This document shows positions 7,958 through 18,100 of a DNA stretch of 40,763 nucleotides, piece after piece. Both the position numbers and the translations under genes were made by a program. This stretch comes from Pedosphaera parvula Ellin514 (GTDB taxonomy: Bacteria; Verrucomicrobiota; Verrucomicrobiia; Limisphaerales; Pedosphaeraceae). Position 1 is the stretch's first letter; every line of letters begins with the position of its first letter. The stretch is taken from the NCBI RefSeq assembly GCF_000172555.1, contig NZ_ABOX02000059.1:1-40763 (forward strand). The letters run 5' to 3'. Under the pieces are notes generated by a model that made no database searches, was not told where the DNA came from, and was given only the letters and a program-made list of their open reading frames with translations.

Positions 7958-9175
7958 GGTGCACGTTCTGATGCGGACAAGCAACTTATTCACTGCGCTT
8001 CGCGTTCCATCGCGCGGCAGAGCCTCAGTAAAGGAGTGACAGCGGACGAAAAAATGTTTCGACCGCTGGCGCGAGGGGTGGATCGTGACAAAGGCACCGC
8101 CTCTGAAGACGGGACTCCAAACCCGGACGGAGCAGTTCGCGGCGTGGCTATTGACGGTCGTGCCTTTGGCACTGGGGATTGGGTTGCGGATGGGCCTGAT
8201 TTCGGAAAAAGGGATGTGGTTGGTTGTCGTGGCAAGTCGCTGGGGGACTCTGAGGCAATGGACGATTACTCGCACCGCTTTCAGGGTGCGGGGATTTTTT
8301 GCGGTTCTATCCCAGGGGTGCTTGCGCACGGCTACATACCCGAAGACGGGCTGGACCTTGGGCTTCCTTACTCGCACGCTTTCAGCGAGCGCAGATTTTA
8401 GTTCTGGGGTGAGTTAGGGAACGCGCGGGAATGGAACGAGGATCGGGAGTCGGCGGGTGAAGAGGTGTCGCGTTGCAAAGACGGGACTAAAATAAGTATG
8501 AATATTACTATTGACAAAGTGTGTTTAGTATAACATAGATAGAATTTGTAAGCGTAAGAATACACTATGAGTGCGTTTATATATTTTGTGAATGGATATT
8601 GGTGCGATACTTCTTGGAATCAGTGCGTGCTTACGGGTGCCGGGCAATGGTAAAACTGAGTTCACTGGCGTTAAACTGACTTAAACTGGGATGAAAATTT
8701 TATATTATCAAACTATCAAGTTGGGAATGTCAGTCGTCGGTTGTCCATCGTTGGGAGGTCGTGGGGGTAGTGGTGCTCAGGCTATCTCGCGCTTTCTCGA
8801 GTTAACTAGTGCTAACTTGGGTTATCTCGGGTTTAAATTTTGTGGGGCGGATGGAGATTCTGGAGTTCGTGGTGGGGAGTCAGGGACTGAAGTTGGGAGT
8901 TCGGTTGGTATCGGAAGGTATCGGAAGGTATCGGAAGGTATCGGAAGGCCATGGAAATTGCGAATGTCGATTTTCGAGTTTCGAGTGGCGAGGTCTAACG
9001 CCATATCACGGTAAATAACGGTATATAACGCCAAATAACGGTTAAAAAATTTTAGGTGGATAGGCGGGGTGATGAATGATGGCGGAGGTGCTCTGGAAGT
9101 GGAAAATTAGAGGCGGCGGCCGATGGGGCGAGCCGTTGACTTAAAAAAGGGCTCTGTTAGCGTTTGCTGGTTGTC
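7958..9175. other. Long gene-poor region upstream of yihY-like gene
   Basis: I find no gene I can support in these 1.2 kb. Frames are open on both strands around 7990-8417 but none shows a known domain. From about 8480 the DNA becomes A/T-rich, and from about 8650 to 9050 it is filled with short repeats on a 10-bp pitch, listed separately. The promoter for the gene at 9176 should be in the last part. Confidence 0.55.
8655..9047. repeat. 10-bp-pitch short repeat tract
   Basis: Several different 10-mers follow each other in phase. GGTATCGGAA is present four times at 8907-8946. Five related units run at 8996-9045 (TAACGCCATA, TCACGGTAAA, TAACGGTATA, TAACGCCAAA, TAACGGTTAA). At about 8781-8840 six 10-mers each begin with G (GCTATCTCGC, GCTTTCTCGA, GTTAACTAGT and so on). 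TTAAACTGAC and TTAAACTGGG stand together near 8671-8690. The pitch is close to one DNA helical turn. Confidence 0.7.
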
Positions 9176-10822
9176 ATGGCCAAAGAATCAAAGGTTAAGA
9201 AGTTGCAGACCGGACTGCTCGAATTCCTGGAGGAGAAGGGGATCGTGCGGGCGGATGGGGCTGAGCCTTCGAGGTTGCATAAGTTCGGCCACTTCTGGCT
9301 GTTGGTGGCGAAGAGTTTTTCGAAGAATAAATGTCCGGTGCGTGCTTCGGCGTTGGCTTATGGGTCTTTGCTGGCGTTGATCCCGATGTTGGCGGTGGCG
9401 ATCAGTGTATCGACGAGCATTCTGAAGAAGGATGGCGAGGATCGGATTTTGGAGATGGTTAACAAGCTCGTGGATAGCGTGGTTCCACCGGCGATGTTGA
9501 GTTCGACGAATGGTTCGGTGGAGGTGGTGAACGCGAGGGTTAAAAAGTCGCATGGCCAACCCAATGTAGCGGCGGCAAAAGCAAATTCTGGAGAGGTCAG
9601 CAATCCAGTGGTGGCGGGGACGAATGAAATGGCTTTGACGAATGGGGTGCCTGGCGCGGAGGGGTTGGCTGGCGTTACGAATCAACCGGCCGGGGAAACG
9701 AACACTGCGGCGGCGGGAGTTCCTGGTGCCAAGCCGGTTGATGCGCGGAAGCAGGTGGCGAAGCAGATCAATGAGTTTATCCAGAATACCAGAACTGGCA
9801 CGCTGGGGTTGACGGGGTCGGTGCTGCTGGTGTTCGTGGCGATTTCGATGCTGAGCCGGATTGAGGAGGCGTTCAATGATATCTGGGGTGTGACGCGCGG
9901 GAGGAGTTGGCTGTCCAGGATTGTGCAGTATTGGGCGGTGATCACGTTGGGACCGATATTTCTCGCACTGGCGCTGGGATTATCCAGCGGGCCGCAATTG
10001 CTGGCGACAAAGAGATTTTTGGAACAGATGCCGGTGGCGAGCGGGTTGTTATTCAAGTTGCTGCCCGTCGTGGTGCTCTGTTTGAGTTTCGGTTTGTTTT
10101 ACATGTTGATGCCGAACACGAAGGTGAGTTGGAAAGCGGCGGTGGTGGGGGGAACGGTTGGAGGAATTCTGTGGCATTTCAACAACATGTTCAGCGTTTA
10201 TTATGTTTCGCGCGTGGTGACCAACAGCCGGTTTTATGGCAGCCTGGGCATGGTGCCGGTGTTCATGGTGGGATTGTATTTTTCCTGGTTGATTCTATTA
10301 TTTGGAGCGCAGGTGGCGTATGCGTATCAGAATCGGGTTTTATATCTGCAGCAGAAATTGTCGGAGACCATCTGCCAGCGTGGACGCGAGTTTCTTGCGC
10401 TGCGCCTGATCCAATGCGTGGCTGAACGGTTTCAAAAGGGACAGCTGCCGCCGACGGTGCCGGAGATGGCGGCACGTCTGATCGTGCCGACCAGAATGGT
10501 GCAGCAGATTATGCAGACTCTGGTAAGTTCCCATCTGGTGGTGGAAGTGGTGCTGGGGAAAGAGATTGGTTTTGCGGCGGCGAGACCGCTTGACTCCATG
10601 ACGTGCCACGATATTTTGCTGGCATTGCGCGTCGGCCAGGGGCAGGAGTTGGCGACGCGGGATGAGCCAGCCCGCTCGGAAATTTATGACGAATATGAGA
10701 AAATCCTGGAAGCGGAACGCAGAGCCGCTTCATCAGTGACGATCCTCGAACTGACCACGCGCGCTGAAGCGCTGAAAATTGCGGGAAATGATTTGAAAGC
10801 TGTGACTCACTCAACGACTTAA
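9176..10822 (+). CDS. YihY/BrkB-family membrane protein
   Basis: 548 residues from the ATG at 9176; a TTG four codons upstream is less likely. The family core is clear: a first helix (ASALAYGSLLALIPMLAVAISV, near 58-79), SRIEEAFNDIWGV, then helices near 250, 295, 325 and 355 with the conserved FNNMFSVYYVSR and SLGMVPVFMVGLYFSW. Members were once called RNase BN, but that activity belongs to another protein; the true role is unsettled. Two extras stand out. Residues about 108-190 are a low-complexity Ala/Asn/Gly/Thr insert in the loop after helix 1, and the last ~150 residues form a cytoplasmic winged-helix-like domain (VPEMAARLIVPTRMVQQIMQ). The alanine dehydrogenase gene follows after 16 bp. 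Confidence 0.88.
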   Translation: MAKESKVKKLQTGLLEFLEEKGIVRADGAEPSRLHKFGHFWLLVAKSFSKNKCPVRASALAYGSLLALIPMLAVAISVSTSILKKDGEDRILEMVNKLVDSVVPPAMLSSTNGSVEVVNARVKKSHGQPNVAAAKANSGEVSNPVVAGTNEMALTNGVPGAEGLAGVTNQPAGETNTAAAGVPGAKPVDARKQVAKQINEFIQNTRTGTLGLTGSVLLVFVAISMLSRIEEAFNDIWGVTRGRSWLSRIVQYWAVITLGPIFLALALGLSSGPQLLATKRFLEQMPVASGLLFKLLPVVVLCLSFGLFYMLMPNTKVSWKAAVVGGTVGGILWHFNNMFSVYYVSRVVTNSRFYGSLGMVPVFMVGLYFSWLILLFGAQVAYAYQNRVLYLQQKLSETICQRGREFLALRLIQCVAERFQKGQLPPTVPEMAARLIVPTRMVQQIMQTLVSSHLVVEVVLGKEIGFAAARPLDSMTCHDILLALRVGQGQELATRDEPARSEIYDEYEKILEAERRAASSVTILELTTRAEALKIAGNDLKAVTHSTT

Positions 10823-10838
10823 CTTAGCGATTTAAAAT

Positions 10839-11942
10839 ATGATTATAGGCGTTCCGAAAGAAATCAAGGACCATGAATATCGGGTGGCGTTGCTGCCATC
10901 AGCCGTCTATCAACTGATCAAGCGCGGGCACCAGGTGGTGGTGGAGCGAGGCGCGGGAGCCGGTGCGGGTTATCCCGATGTCGATTACCAACAGGCGGGC
11001 GCCACGTTGGTGGAGGATCATCGCAAGGTTTTTGAGAAGGCGGGATTGATTGTGAAGGTGAAGGAACCGCAGCCGTCTGAACTGCCGTTGTTGCGACAGG
11101 GCCAAATTATTTTCACGTATCTGCACCTGGCAGCGAGTCGTGCGTTGACGGAAGGGATGTTGAAGACGGGCGTCACGGGTATTGCTTATGAAACGATCGA
11201 GGTGAATCGCCGGTTGCCTTTGTTGGAGCCGATGAGCGAAATCGCCGGTCGTATGTCGGTGTTGGTGGGCGGCTTTTTTTTGGCGAAGCACAATGGCGGC
11301 AGTGGTGTGTTGCTCGGTGGCGTGCCGGGGGTATTGCCGGGTCGCGTGGTGGTGTTGGGCGGCGGAGCATCGGGCATCAATGCGGCGCGGATGGCGACGG
11401 GTTTGGGCGCGGATGTGACGATTCTCGAAGTGGATTTGGAACGGATGCGTTTTCTCGACATTACTTTGCATACCGCGCACACGCTTTACTCGAGCGAGGC
11501 GCACTTGGTGAGTTTGTTGCCGACGGTGGATTTGTTGATTGGGGCGGTGTTGGTGCCGGGAGCGAAGGCGCCGAAACTGATTAATCGCGAAATGTTGCAG
11601 CACATGCGGCCGGGTAGCGTGCTGGTGGATATCGCCATCGACCAGGGTGGTTGCGCCGAGACGTCCCGCGCGACGACGCATCAGAATCCGGTTTATGTGG
11701 AGGAAGGCGTGACGCATTATTGTGTGGCGAACATGCCTGGTGCTTATGCGCGAACGGCGACGCAGGCGTTGACGAATGTGACGTATCGCTATGTGGAATT
11801 GCTTGCGGATCTTGGCCTGGCGGAAGCTTGCCAGAAGCAGCCAGCGTTGATCGGCGGCATCAATATCATGGATGGCAACGTGACGCACAAGGCCGTGGCC
11901 GAGGCGCATGGTGTTCCATACACGGCACCGGTCTTAAGTTAA
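10839..11942 (+). CDS. ald: Alanine dehydrogenase
   Basis: A 367-residue, full-length enzyme of the family that converts L-alanine, NAD+ and water to pyruvate, ammonia and NADH in the cytoplasm. Substrate and catalytic residues are in place: R15, K75 (VKVKEPQ) and H96 (TYLHLA), plus an aspartate at 268 in VDIAIDQGG matching the usual Asp270. The NAD-binding loop is GGGASGINAARMA near 174-186. The end (NVTHKAVAEAHG) is typical. It follows the YihY-like gene by 16 bp on the same strand, so the two may share a transcript, although no functional link is obvious. Confidence 0.97.
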   Translation: MIIGVPKEIKDHEYRVALLPSAVYQLIKRGHQVVVERGAGAGAGYPDVDYQQAGATLVEDHRKVFEKAGLIVKVKEPQPSELPLLRQGQIIFTYLHLAASRALTEGMLKTGVTGIAYETIEVNRRLPLLEPMSEIAGRMSVLVGGFFLAKHNGGSGVLLGGVPGVLPGRVVVLGGGASGINAARMATGLGADVTILEVDLERMRFLDITLHTAHTLYSSEAHLVSLLPTVDLLIGAVLVPGAKAPKLINREMLQHMRPGSVLVDIAIDQGGCAETSRATTHQNPVYVEEGVTHYCVANMPGAYARTATQALTNVTYRYVELLADLGLAEACQKQPALIGGINIMDGNVTHKAVAEAHGVPYTAPVLS

Positions 11943-12022
11943 GAATTTCAGCAAATTCTCAAAGGCAGGAAAAACGGTGGGAGAGGGTTCTTCCGCCGTG
12001 GAGAGTGAAAGCGCGGACGAAA

Positions 12023-12119
12023 TTACGTCCACAACTGTCGATCGAGCGTGCGATACTTGATGGCTTCGGAGACATGCTCGCTCGCAATATGTTCGGAACC
12101 GGCGATGTCAGCGATGGCG
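12023..12119 (-). pseudogene. comM (yifB) 3'-end fragment
   Basis: On the minus strand this stretch encodes [18 protein letters not shown], then [11 protein letters not shown] and a TAA stop. It aligns without gaps to the last ~31 codons of the intact comM (21613-21709) at a constant offset of 9590 bp. About 15 of 93 bases differ, yet the protein is almost unchanged. Upstream of about 12119 the similarity stops, and no start or AAA domain is present. It is a stranded gene end, not a gene. Confidence 0.85.
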
Positions 12120-12235
12120 CGGGACAACGCTCCGAGTCGGGCATGGTGGCCTGCTCGCGATGGTTGGCTTGCGAGGTTCTAAACTTGAACCAATCCATGG
12201 AGGCTGCCTTGGGGACTGCGTGACTGTGGCAAGGT

Positions 12236-14347
12236 TTATTGAAGCTGCAAACGGTAAAATACTGGCGGTGAATTGGATGGCAATGGATTGGACATCGAAA
12301 ATGAGCCGGTTTGGTCAAATGTGTTCGTCGCTGCCACCGTCCAACTGCCCGGCGCCGCAGCCAGATTGGTTGAAGTTAGCATGTAATACATGTCTCCAGG
12401 AAAGCCATTGGTGCAGCTAAGTCGCATTGTCCCGTTCCCCAATGAAGCGATTTGGAGGATCGGTGGCTGCTGGCCAAGTCCTGGGGCCAGGGCAATTTGG
12501 CCCAACAACACTGGCGCGGTGAAGTTGTAGAAGATGGCCGTTTCCGGCGCGGATTTGTCAGTGACGGGCTTGTTGCCGACCCAATAAGTCTGGCCCAGCG
12601 CCTGATGGTTCAGATTAGGACTGTTCGCATCGCTGGTATAAATATTCACATAAGGCGTCGACGCGGTGTAATTGCCGACGATACGCAAGCGATAGACGTT
12701 CAGCACATCGCCAGGGGTGGTGTAGGTGCCGCCGCCGGTGTTGTCCACCGAGAAGGCCACTGTGCCCAGACCGGGCAGAAGCGTGAAAGTGCCGCCATTG
12801 TAAATGCCAAAGCGGCCCAGGTTGTCCACACCCAGCGAAACCTTGCTGCCGGTGATGTCGTTATGGAAGAGGTCCACCTTGAATTTTACGCCGGTGCCGG
12901 TAAAGGCCGAGCCAATGGCAAACAGGCAATCCATCGTCCAGTTCGGGCCGGGGCTGGAAATCCATTGATAAACATATTGATTATTTGCCTTGTCAAAGCG
13001 CAAGGCATTGTTGGTTCCATAGAAATTGGAAGACAAAAGGATGTCCGTGTATTTGGGACTGCAAAGCCAGTCGCGAAACAGGCATTCATAATCCTTGAGA
13101 CCTACAGAAACCGGCGTCAGCAGCAGTCCGCGCCGGTTGAAATCGGCGTTGCGCATCACTGGCGGAGGCCCCAGCGGTGTTCCGCTGGCATCGGGGACGT
13201 TGTCGAGTTTAATGGTGCCCTGCCAGCCGCCGTTTGGCTGAATACTATCCCAGGTATAGGTGTAGTCCATGTGATAGGCCACCCGTGAGTTGTAGGTGTT
13301 TCCAAACATTTTGATACCGGAGGAGATGATGCCCATATTCGTTTCCAGAAACGATCGCTGGAAGCTGGTGGTTCCGCTGCTCAACTGGCTGGCCTGCGCG
13401 GAGGTCAGGGCGCAATTATAGCTCTGGGGAGAATACCCGTTGTCGCTGAAGTGCAGGGCGGCGTAGGGTCCCGACCCGCCCGAAGCCAGGTAGGTGAACG
13501 AATTGCCGCTGACTTGGAAATAGGTCCCAAAAAATTCATCGCCCGCGGAGTCAGAGTTCGTCACATTATACAATTCCGCGCTGACGAACGGCCACGCCGA
13601 CGCGCTTTTCGTGCTGATAAACTGGCAATTTTGCACGACGCAGTATTCGGAATCATCCCGGAAGCGCACATAATCTGCCAGGCAGTCCTGAAAAACGCAG
13701 TCGGACACCACCACGTTCTCAATATCGTGCGGCGCATAAATCATGTGTTGGTGGCTGCCGGCGGTGATATTCGTGAAATTACAATTATGGACCTGGATAT
13801 CTCTCGTTCCATTGAGCAGTCCAATGGCTGCGTAATAGGCATTCGTCAAATCCAAGAACCAGCAATTGGTGATTTCAATATTTCGGCACGGCTTGGTGCC
13901 ATTCGGTATGCAATAGATTCCCCAATTCGGTGAGGGACCGGTGAAGACCAGGCCATTTACTTGAAAGTTTTGACATCCGTACAGCTCGATGATGTTGGCG
14001 GAGGGGCTGAGCACGGGCCCATGAGGATTCACTGCTGCCAGCGTCAACGGATACAATGGATTGCCCATATTCGTTAAACTCAGACTTCCGGCAGTATATG
14101 TGCCGTCTTCGAAATTAACTGTGACATTCCCGGATTGAAGCTGGCTCTGAACGGTGCTCCAGAAAGAGGTGGTGCGATAGTTAGCCGCGTTGGTGACTGA
14201 AGAGCCGTTGCCCGTCCCGGCAGCCGCCGGAGCCACCCAATAGCTGGTGCTTGCGGGCGGCGCCCGTGTAACCGAAAGCGCCCAGGAACAAAATGCACAC
14301 AACAAAAAGGCCAGGTTTCTAAACAAAGATTGGCTCATGTGATTCAT
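12236..14347 (-). CDS. Secreted right-handed beta-helix protein
   Basis: About 703 residues with a signal peptide (SLFRNLAFLLCAFCSWALS). After YWVAPAAAGTGNGSSVTNAA, a hallmark of secreted beta-helix proteins, residues ~50-330 carry coil repeats such as CRNIEITNCWFLDL, IQVHNCNFTNI and ENVVVSDCVFQDC. A LamG/beta-sandwich-like region follows. The last ~65 residues (YYMLTSTNL ... WTVAATNTFD ... FYRLQLQ) match the tail of the autotransporter-like protein at 18651. The fold suggests binding or cleavage of a polysaccharide; no catalytic residues can be assigned. It lies 34 bp downstream of the NarL-type regulator. Start: ATG at 14347, though 14338 is also plausible. Confidence 0.85.
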   Translation of the reverse strand: MNHMSQSLFRNLAFLLCAFCSWALSVTRAPPASTSYWVAPAAAGTGNGSSVTNAANYRTTSFWSTVQSQLQSGNVTVNFEDGTYTAGSLSLTNMGNPLYPLTLAAVNPHGPVLSPSANIIELYGCQNFQVNGLVFTGPSPNWGIYCIPNGTKPCRNIEITNCWFLDLTNAYYAAIGLLNGTRDIQVHNCNFTNITAGSHQHMIYAPHDIENVVVSDCVFQDCLADYVRFRDDSEYCVVQNCQFISTKSASAWPFVSAELYNVTNSDSAGDEFFGTYFQVSGNSFTYLASGGSGPYAALHFSDNGYSPQSYNCALTSAQASQLSSGTTSFQRSFLETNMGIISSGIKMFGNTYNSRVAYHMDYTYTWDSIQPNGGWQGTIKLDNVPDASGTPLGPPPVMRNADFNRRGLLLTPVSVGLKDYECLFRDWLCSPKYTDILLSSNFYGTNNALRFDKANNQYVYQWISSPGPNWTMDCLFAIGSAFTGTGVKFKVDLFHNDITGSKVSLGVDNLGRFGIYNGGTFTLLPGLGTVAFSVDNTGGGTYTTPGDVLNVYRLRIVGNYTASTPYVNIYTSDANSPNLNHQALGQTYWVGNKPVTDKSAPETAIFYNFTAPVLLGQIALAPGLGQQPPILQIASLGNGTMRLSCTNGFPGDMYYMLTSTNLAAAPGSWTVAATNTFDQTGSFSMSNPLPSNSPPVFYRLQLQ

Positions 14348-14381
14348 ATGCGACAATCCCGGAAGTGTTCAAACGGCTTTA

Positions 14382-15041
14382 TCATTTCCTTGAAATGGGA
14401 CGTCGCTCGGAACTGGCTGCATCAAGGTATTTCACAACCGCATCAGTCCGGCAGTTGACGTGAAGCTTCTCGTAAATCCGGCGGATGTAAGTACGGATTG
14501 TTCCCATGCTCAAATTCATTTCTGCAGCGATTTGTTTGTAAGCGCGACCCTTGGAAAGCAGTTCGAGCACTTGCTGCTCACGAGGTGCAAGCTTTTCGAT
14601 CAATGGAACCGCACAAACGGCCGGTTGGAAAGCCTGCACGACCTTTCTTGCGATGTGACTGGACATGGGGGAACCGCCTTTTGCGATTTCCTCAATCGCT
14701 TCAAGCAACTTTTCCGGCGGCGTATTTTTTACCAGATAGCCGTAAGCGCCGGCGGCAAGGGCTTCAAAAATCCGATCGCTGTTCTCATAGACCGTAAGCA
14801 TTATGATTTGCAGGCTCGGGAGCTTTTCCTTCAAGCGCTTTACGCATTCAATGCCGTTCATTTTCGGCAGATTTATATCCATCAAAACCACTTCCGGCGG
14901 ACGGGTCGGGACATTGGCCAAGGCTTCCTCAGCGGACGCATATGCGCCCAGGCACTCAAATCCAGGAGCGCCTTGAATAAAGCGGCAAATGCTTTCGCGC
15001 AGGCCGGCGTCATCTTCCACTATACTGACCGCAATAGTCAT
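14382..15041 (-). CDS. NarL/FixJ-family response regulator
   Basis: 219 residues from the ATG at 15041; the TTG at 15053 would add four residues. The receiver domain has acidic pocket E9/D10/D11, phospho-acceptor D55 (VVLMDINLP), the switch Thr in IIMLTVYE and the conserved Lys in YLVKNTPPEK. A C-terminal LuxR-type HTH begins at KLAPREQQVLELLSKG and includes YKQIAAEMNLSMGTIRTYIR. The gene directly follows the large HisKA_3-type sensor kinase (73 bp gap), its evident partner. Likely targets are the neighbouring secreted-protein genes, an inference from position. Confidence 0.94.
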   Translation of the reverse strand: MTIAVSIVEDDAGLRESICRFIQGAPGFECLGAYASAEEALANVPTRPPEVVLMDINLPKMNGIECVKRLKEKLPSLQIIMLTVYENSDRIFEALAAGAYGYLVKNTPPEKLLEAIEEIAKGGSPMSSHIARKVVQAFQPAVCAVPLIEKLAPREQQVLELLSKGRAYKQIAAEMNLSMGTIRTYIRRIYEKLHVNCRTDAVVKYLDAASSERRPISRK

Positions 15042-15114
15042 AAAGCGGGTCAAGAATACTCAGGAGCGGCTTCGCGTCCAATCGGATATATGGATGACAT
15101 GCTGCAGGGCATAT

Positions 15115-18100
15115 TTATTTATGAGCTGGGTTCCATTGGGGCGCGGAGTTGAGCGGTATAATCAGGCGAACACGTGTGCCTTGTCCCGGCAGGCTTTCCA
15201 CTTCACATCGGCCATTGATCGCTTTGAGCCGATCGCGAAGATTGCTCAGGCCATGACCGGTTCGGCGAGTCCTGTCACTGGATTCAGCGGGACAAGGCTG
15301 ATTAATCCCTTGTCCATTATCGGCAATGACGACTTCAAGCTCATCATCTTTTGCCTGCAGGCTGACCTGCACTTGCGTTCCACCAGAGTGTTTCAGTGCA
15401 TTATTCAGTGATTCCTTGACGGCGAGGAAAATGTTGTGGCGGACATCGGTCGGCAATTTATAGTCGGGCAGTTTGGCTGGGATTATAAGGTCGCACGACA
15501 GCGGTCCATCGGTACAAAGTTCACTCGCATAACGTGAGATGTAATTCGCCAGGCTTTCAAGCGAGTCATTTCCTGGATCAACCGCCCATACGATTTCATC
15601 GAGCGATGCGACCAAATCCCGCGCGGTTTCAGCCATGCTGCCCACCTGCCGTTCCGCTTCGGCTCGATCATTCAGGCTACGCAACGCCGTCGCACCTTGA
15701 AAAGAGATTCTGGTGAGCTTCGCGCCAAGTTCGTCGTGCATATCACGGGCGATGCGGGCGCGCTCTCGTTCAATCGCGTGCTGGTATTCCAAACGTTCCA
15801 GCCGGCGCTGCATGCGACGCCGCGTAATGTAGCGCGTGGCAATGCCAATCACTGCGATGGCCAGTAAACTGGATAAACCCAAAAACCACCACGTTTGCCA
15901 CAAATGCGGGCGAAGGACCAATGCAACCGTTGCACCCGATTCGTTCCATATTCCTTCGTTGTTGCAGGCGATGACCCGGAATACATAACTTCCCGGCGGA
16001 AGCCGCTTATACGAGACAGTCCGCCGGCCGTCTGCGTCCACCCAATCAGAATCCACTCCAGTCAGTTTATATTTGAATCGGTTTTTTTCAGGCGCCTGCA
16101 AACTTAATGCCGTGTATTGGATTTCCAATTCTCCGTGCGACGGCGGAATTTTTAATTTAATGGGAAAGGATTTTGCGGGTAATCCACCAGTCATTGCATT
16201 GGTAACATGGGTTGACGCTGACGAAAAAATGGGAATGCGGTCGGACAGTACGGTTTCAATTACCACCGGCGGGGGCAATCGATTTGGAACGATTCTGGCC
16301 GGATCAACCACAACCACTCCTTGCGTGGTATGGAACCAGAAACGGCCCTCCGAATCCTTGCAAGCCGCCGGCTGGGTGGTCTCTTGCGCCTGTCCAGTTC
16401 CCAAAACACCCTCAGCCTTGCCGTAACTGATGCAGTTCAGCCTGCTTATTTTGCCATCGACAAGTTCCGCAAATTGATTTTTTGCCACGTGGAAAATACC
16501 TTTCCCGCTGTTCATCCAGAGATTGTGCTCCCCATCTTCCATGATTGCGGAGATGGAATCGGCGGCCAGGCCGCGACGGGCGGAAAAAACGGTAAAATTG
16601 CTGCTGGATAATCGCGCCAGCCCGTCCCCGGCTGTGCCAATCCACAACACGTGTTCCATGTCCTCATAGAGCGAAAGGACACGGTTTGTAAAATCTGCGC
16701 CTGGAACGTTACCCTTTTCAACGACCGTTCCGTTCCATCGGCGCAAACCAGCCTCAGTGCCTATCCAAAGATTGCCGGTGTGGTCTTCACAGAGGGCATT
16801 GACTGCACAGTTGCTCAATTCAATCGAACCTCCATTTGCAAGCTGATCTCCTCGATCGAGCCGGGATAAACCTGTTTGTGACCCAATCCACATTGCACCT
16901 TTACGATCCTTGAGGAAACAAGTCAGCAACGAACCCAATCCCGACACTGCGATATTTTCGTTAAGAATTTTGCCCTCTTTGAAACGATTCAGGCCGGAAG
17001 AATAGGCCCCGGCGGAGCCGGATGCATAGGCAGTGCCAACCCAGAGATCGGAATCAACATCACCTGGCATGAGCGCCACGACAAAGTCCGAAGAAAGCCC
17101 ATTGCTTCGCCCATAAGTCGTGATGATGCCATCCTTGAGGCGATCCAGTCCGCCACCCCAGGTGCCGATCCAGACACTTCCATCGCGAGTCGCACAAACG
17201 GCCGTGGTGGCATTCTGTGTCAGGCCGGATTGTTTTGTGTATGCAGTAAAAGGCTTGGGAGTCAATCGCAGCAGACCAGTTTCTGACCCGACCCAAATGT
17301 CGCCTTCCTGATCTTCAAACAATGAATTAACCCGGTATGAAGTTCCTTCCGGCCCCTGATCCTCATAAAACTTTGCATCGATGAATCGGCTCAACCCACC
17401 TTGCGTGCCCACCCAAAGATTTCCCCCGTGATCGCGCAGCAGCGCCGTGACAATTCCCGGCGGCCCATTTCCCTTCGAATAGTGGGTGAAAGTCCCATCG
17501 CGAAGGCAAGTCAGCCCGCGATTGTTCCCGATCCAAACCGTTCCGTCTGGATCTTCGTACAAAGCACGGATTGCGCGCAGCGCAAAATTATTTGCGACCT
17601 TGTATGTGACAGCCTGTTCACCTTTCAAGTATTGCACGCTTCTGGTTGCGCCGATCCACAACCCCCTGTCACGGTCAGGATGGAGCGAAAGAAGGCTATT
17701 GGTTGCCGCCGCCAAACTGGGCTCGAAATGAAGTCTTCCTCCTAGTATCTGGGCGAGTTCGTCATGATATGCGACCCATATTTGGTTCGTGCCGGATTGC
17801 TTGATTTGAACGACGCTATCGTTGGTCAATGCCGTTTCATAATGCACAAGTACCTCTCCTCTATAACAATACAAACCGTGCTGTTCAGTGCCGATCCACA
17901 ACGAACCATCGTCCGAGGCGCAAAGGGCGTTAATGGTGGGTTGCGGGGAACCGCGGGTGATCATCAACGGCGTAAACTTGATCCCATCGAAACGCGCCAA
18001 TCCTTCCCGAGTGCCGACCCACAAATAGCCATCCTGTGTTTGGGCAATCGACAAAACGTTGTTATTGGGAAGCCCTTCCTCGGTTTGCCAAAGCGTGGGA

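Noticed and set aside
7820-8417. Overlapping plus-strand frames opposite and upstream of the AraC gene
   Set aside because: The left part is antisense to the AraC gene and the rest shows no domain or convincing start; it looks like repeat-type intergenic DNA.
8907-8946. Four GGTATCGGAA copies considered as a CRISPR-like array
   Set aside because: The repeats are directly adjacent with no spacers and no cas genes are nearby.
8691-9014. 107-residue Gly-rich frame
   Set aside because: It is produced by the 10-bp-pitch repeats, not by a protein family.
10899-11909. 336-residue minus-strand frame
   Set aside because: It is fully antisense to alanine dehydrogenase, whose catalytic residues prove the plus strand is coding. 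The His/Arg-rich composition is typical of a shadow frame.
12452-13288. 278-residue plus-strand frame
   Set aside because: Antisense to the beta-helix protein, which has a signal peptide and recognisable repeats.
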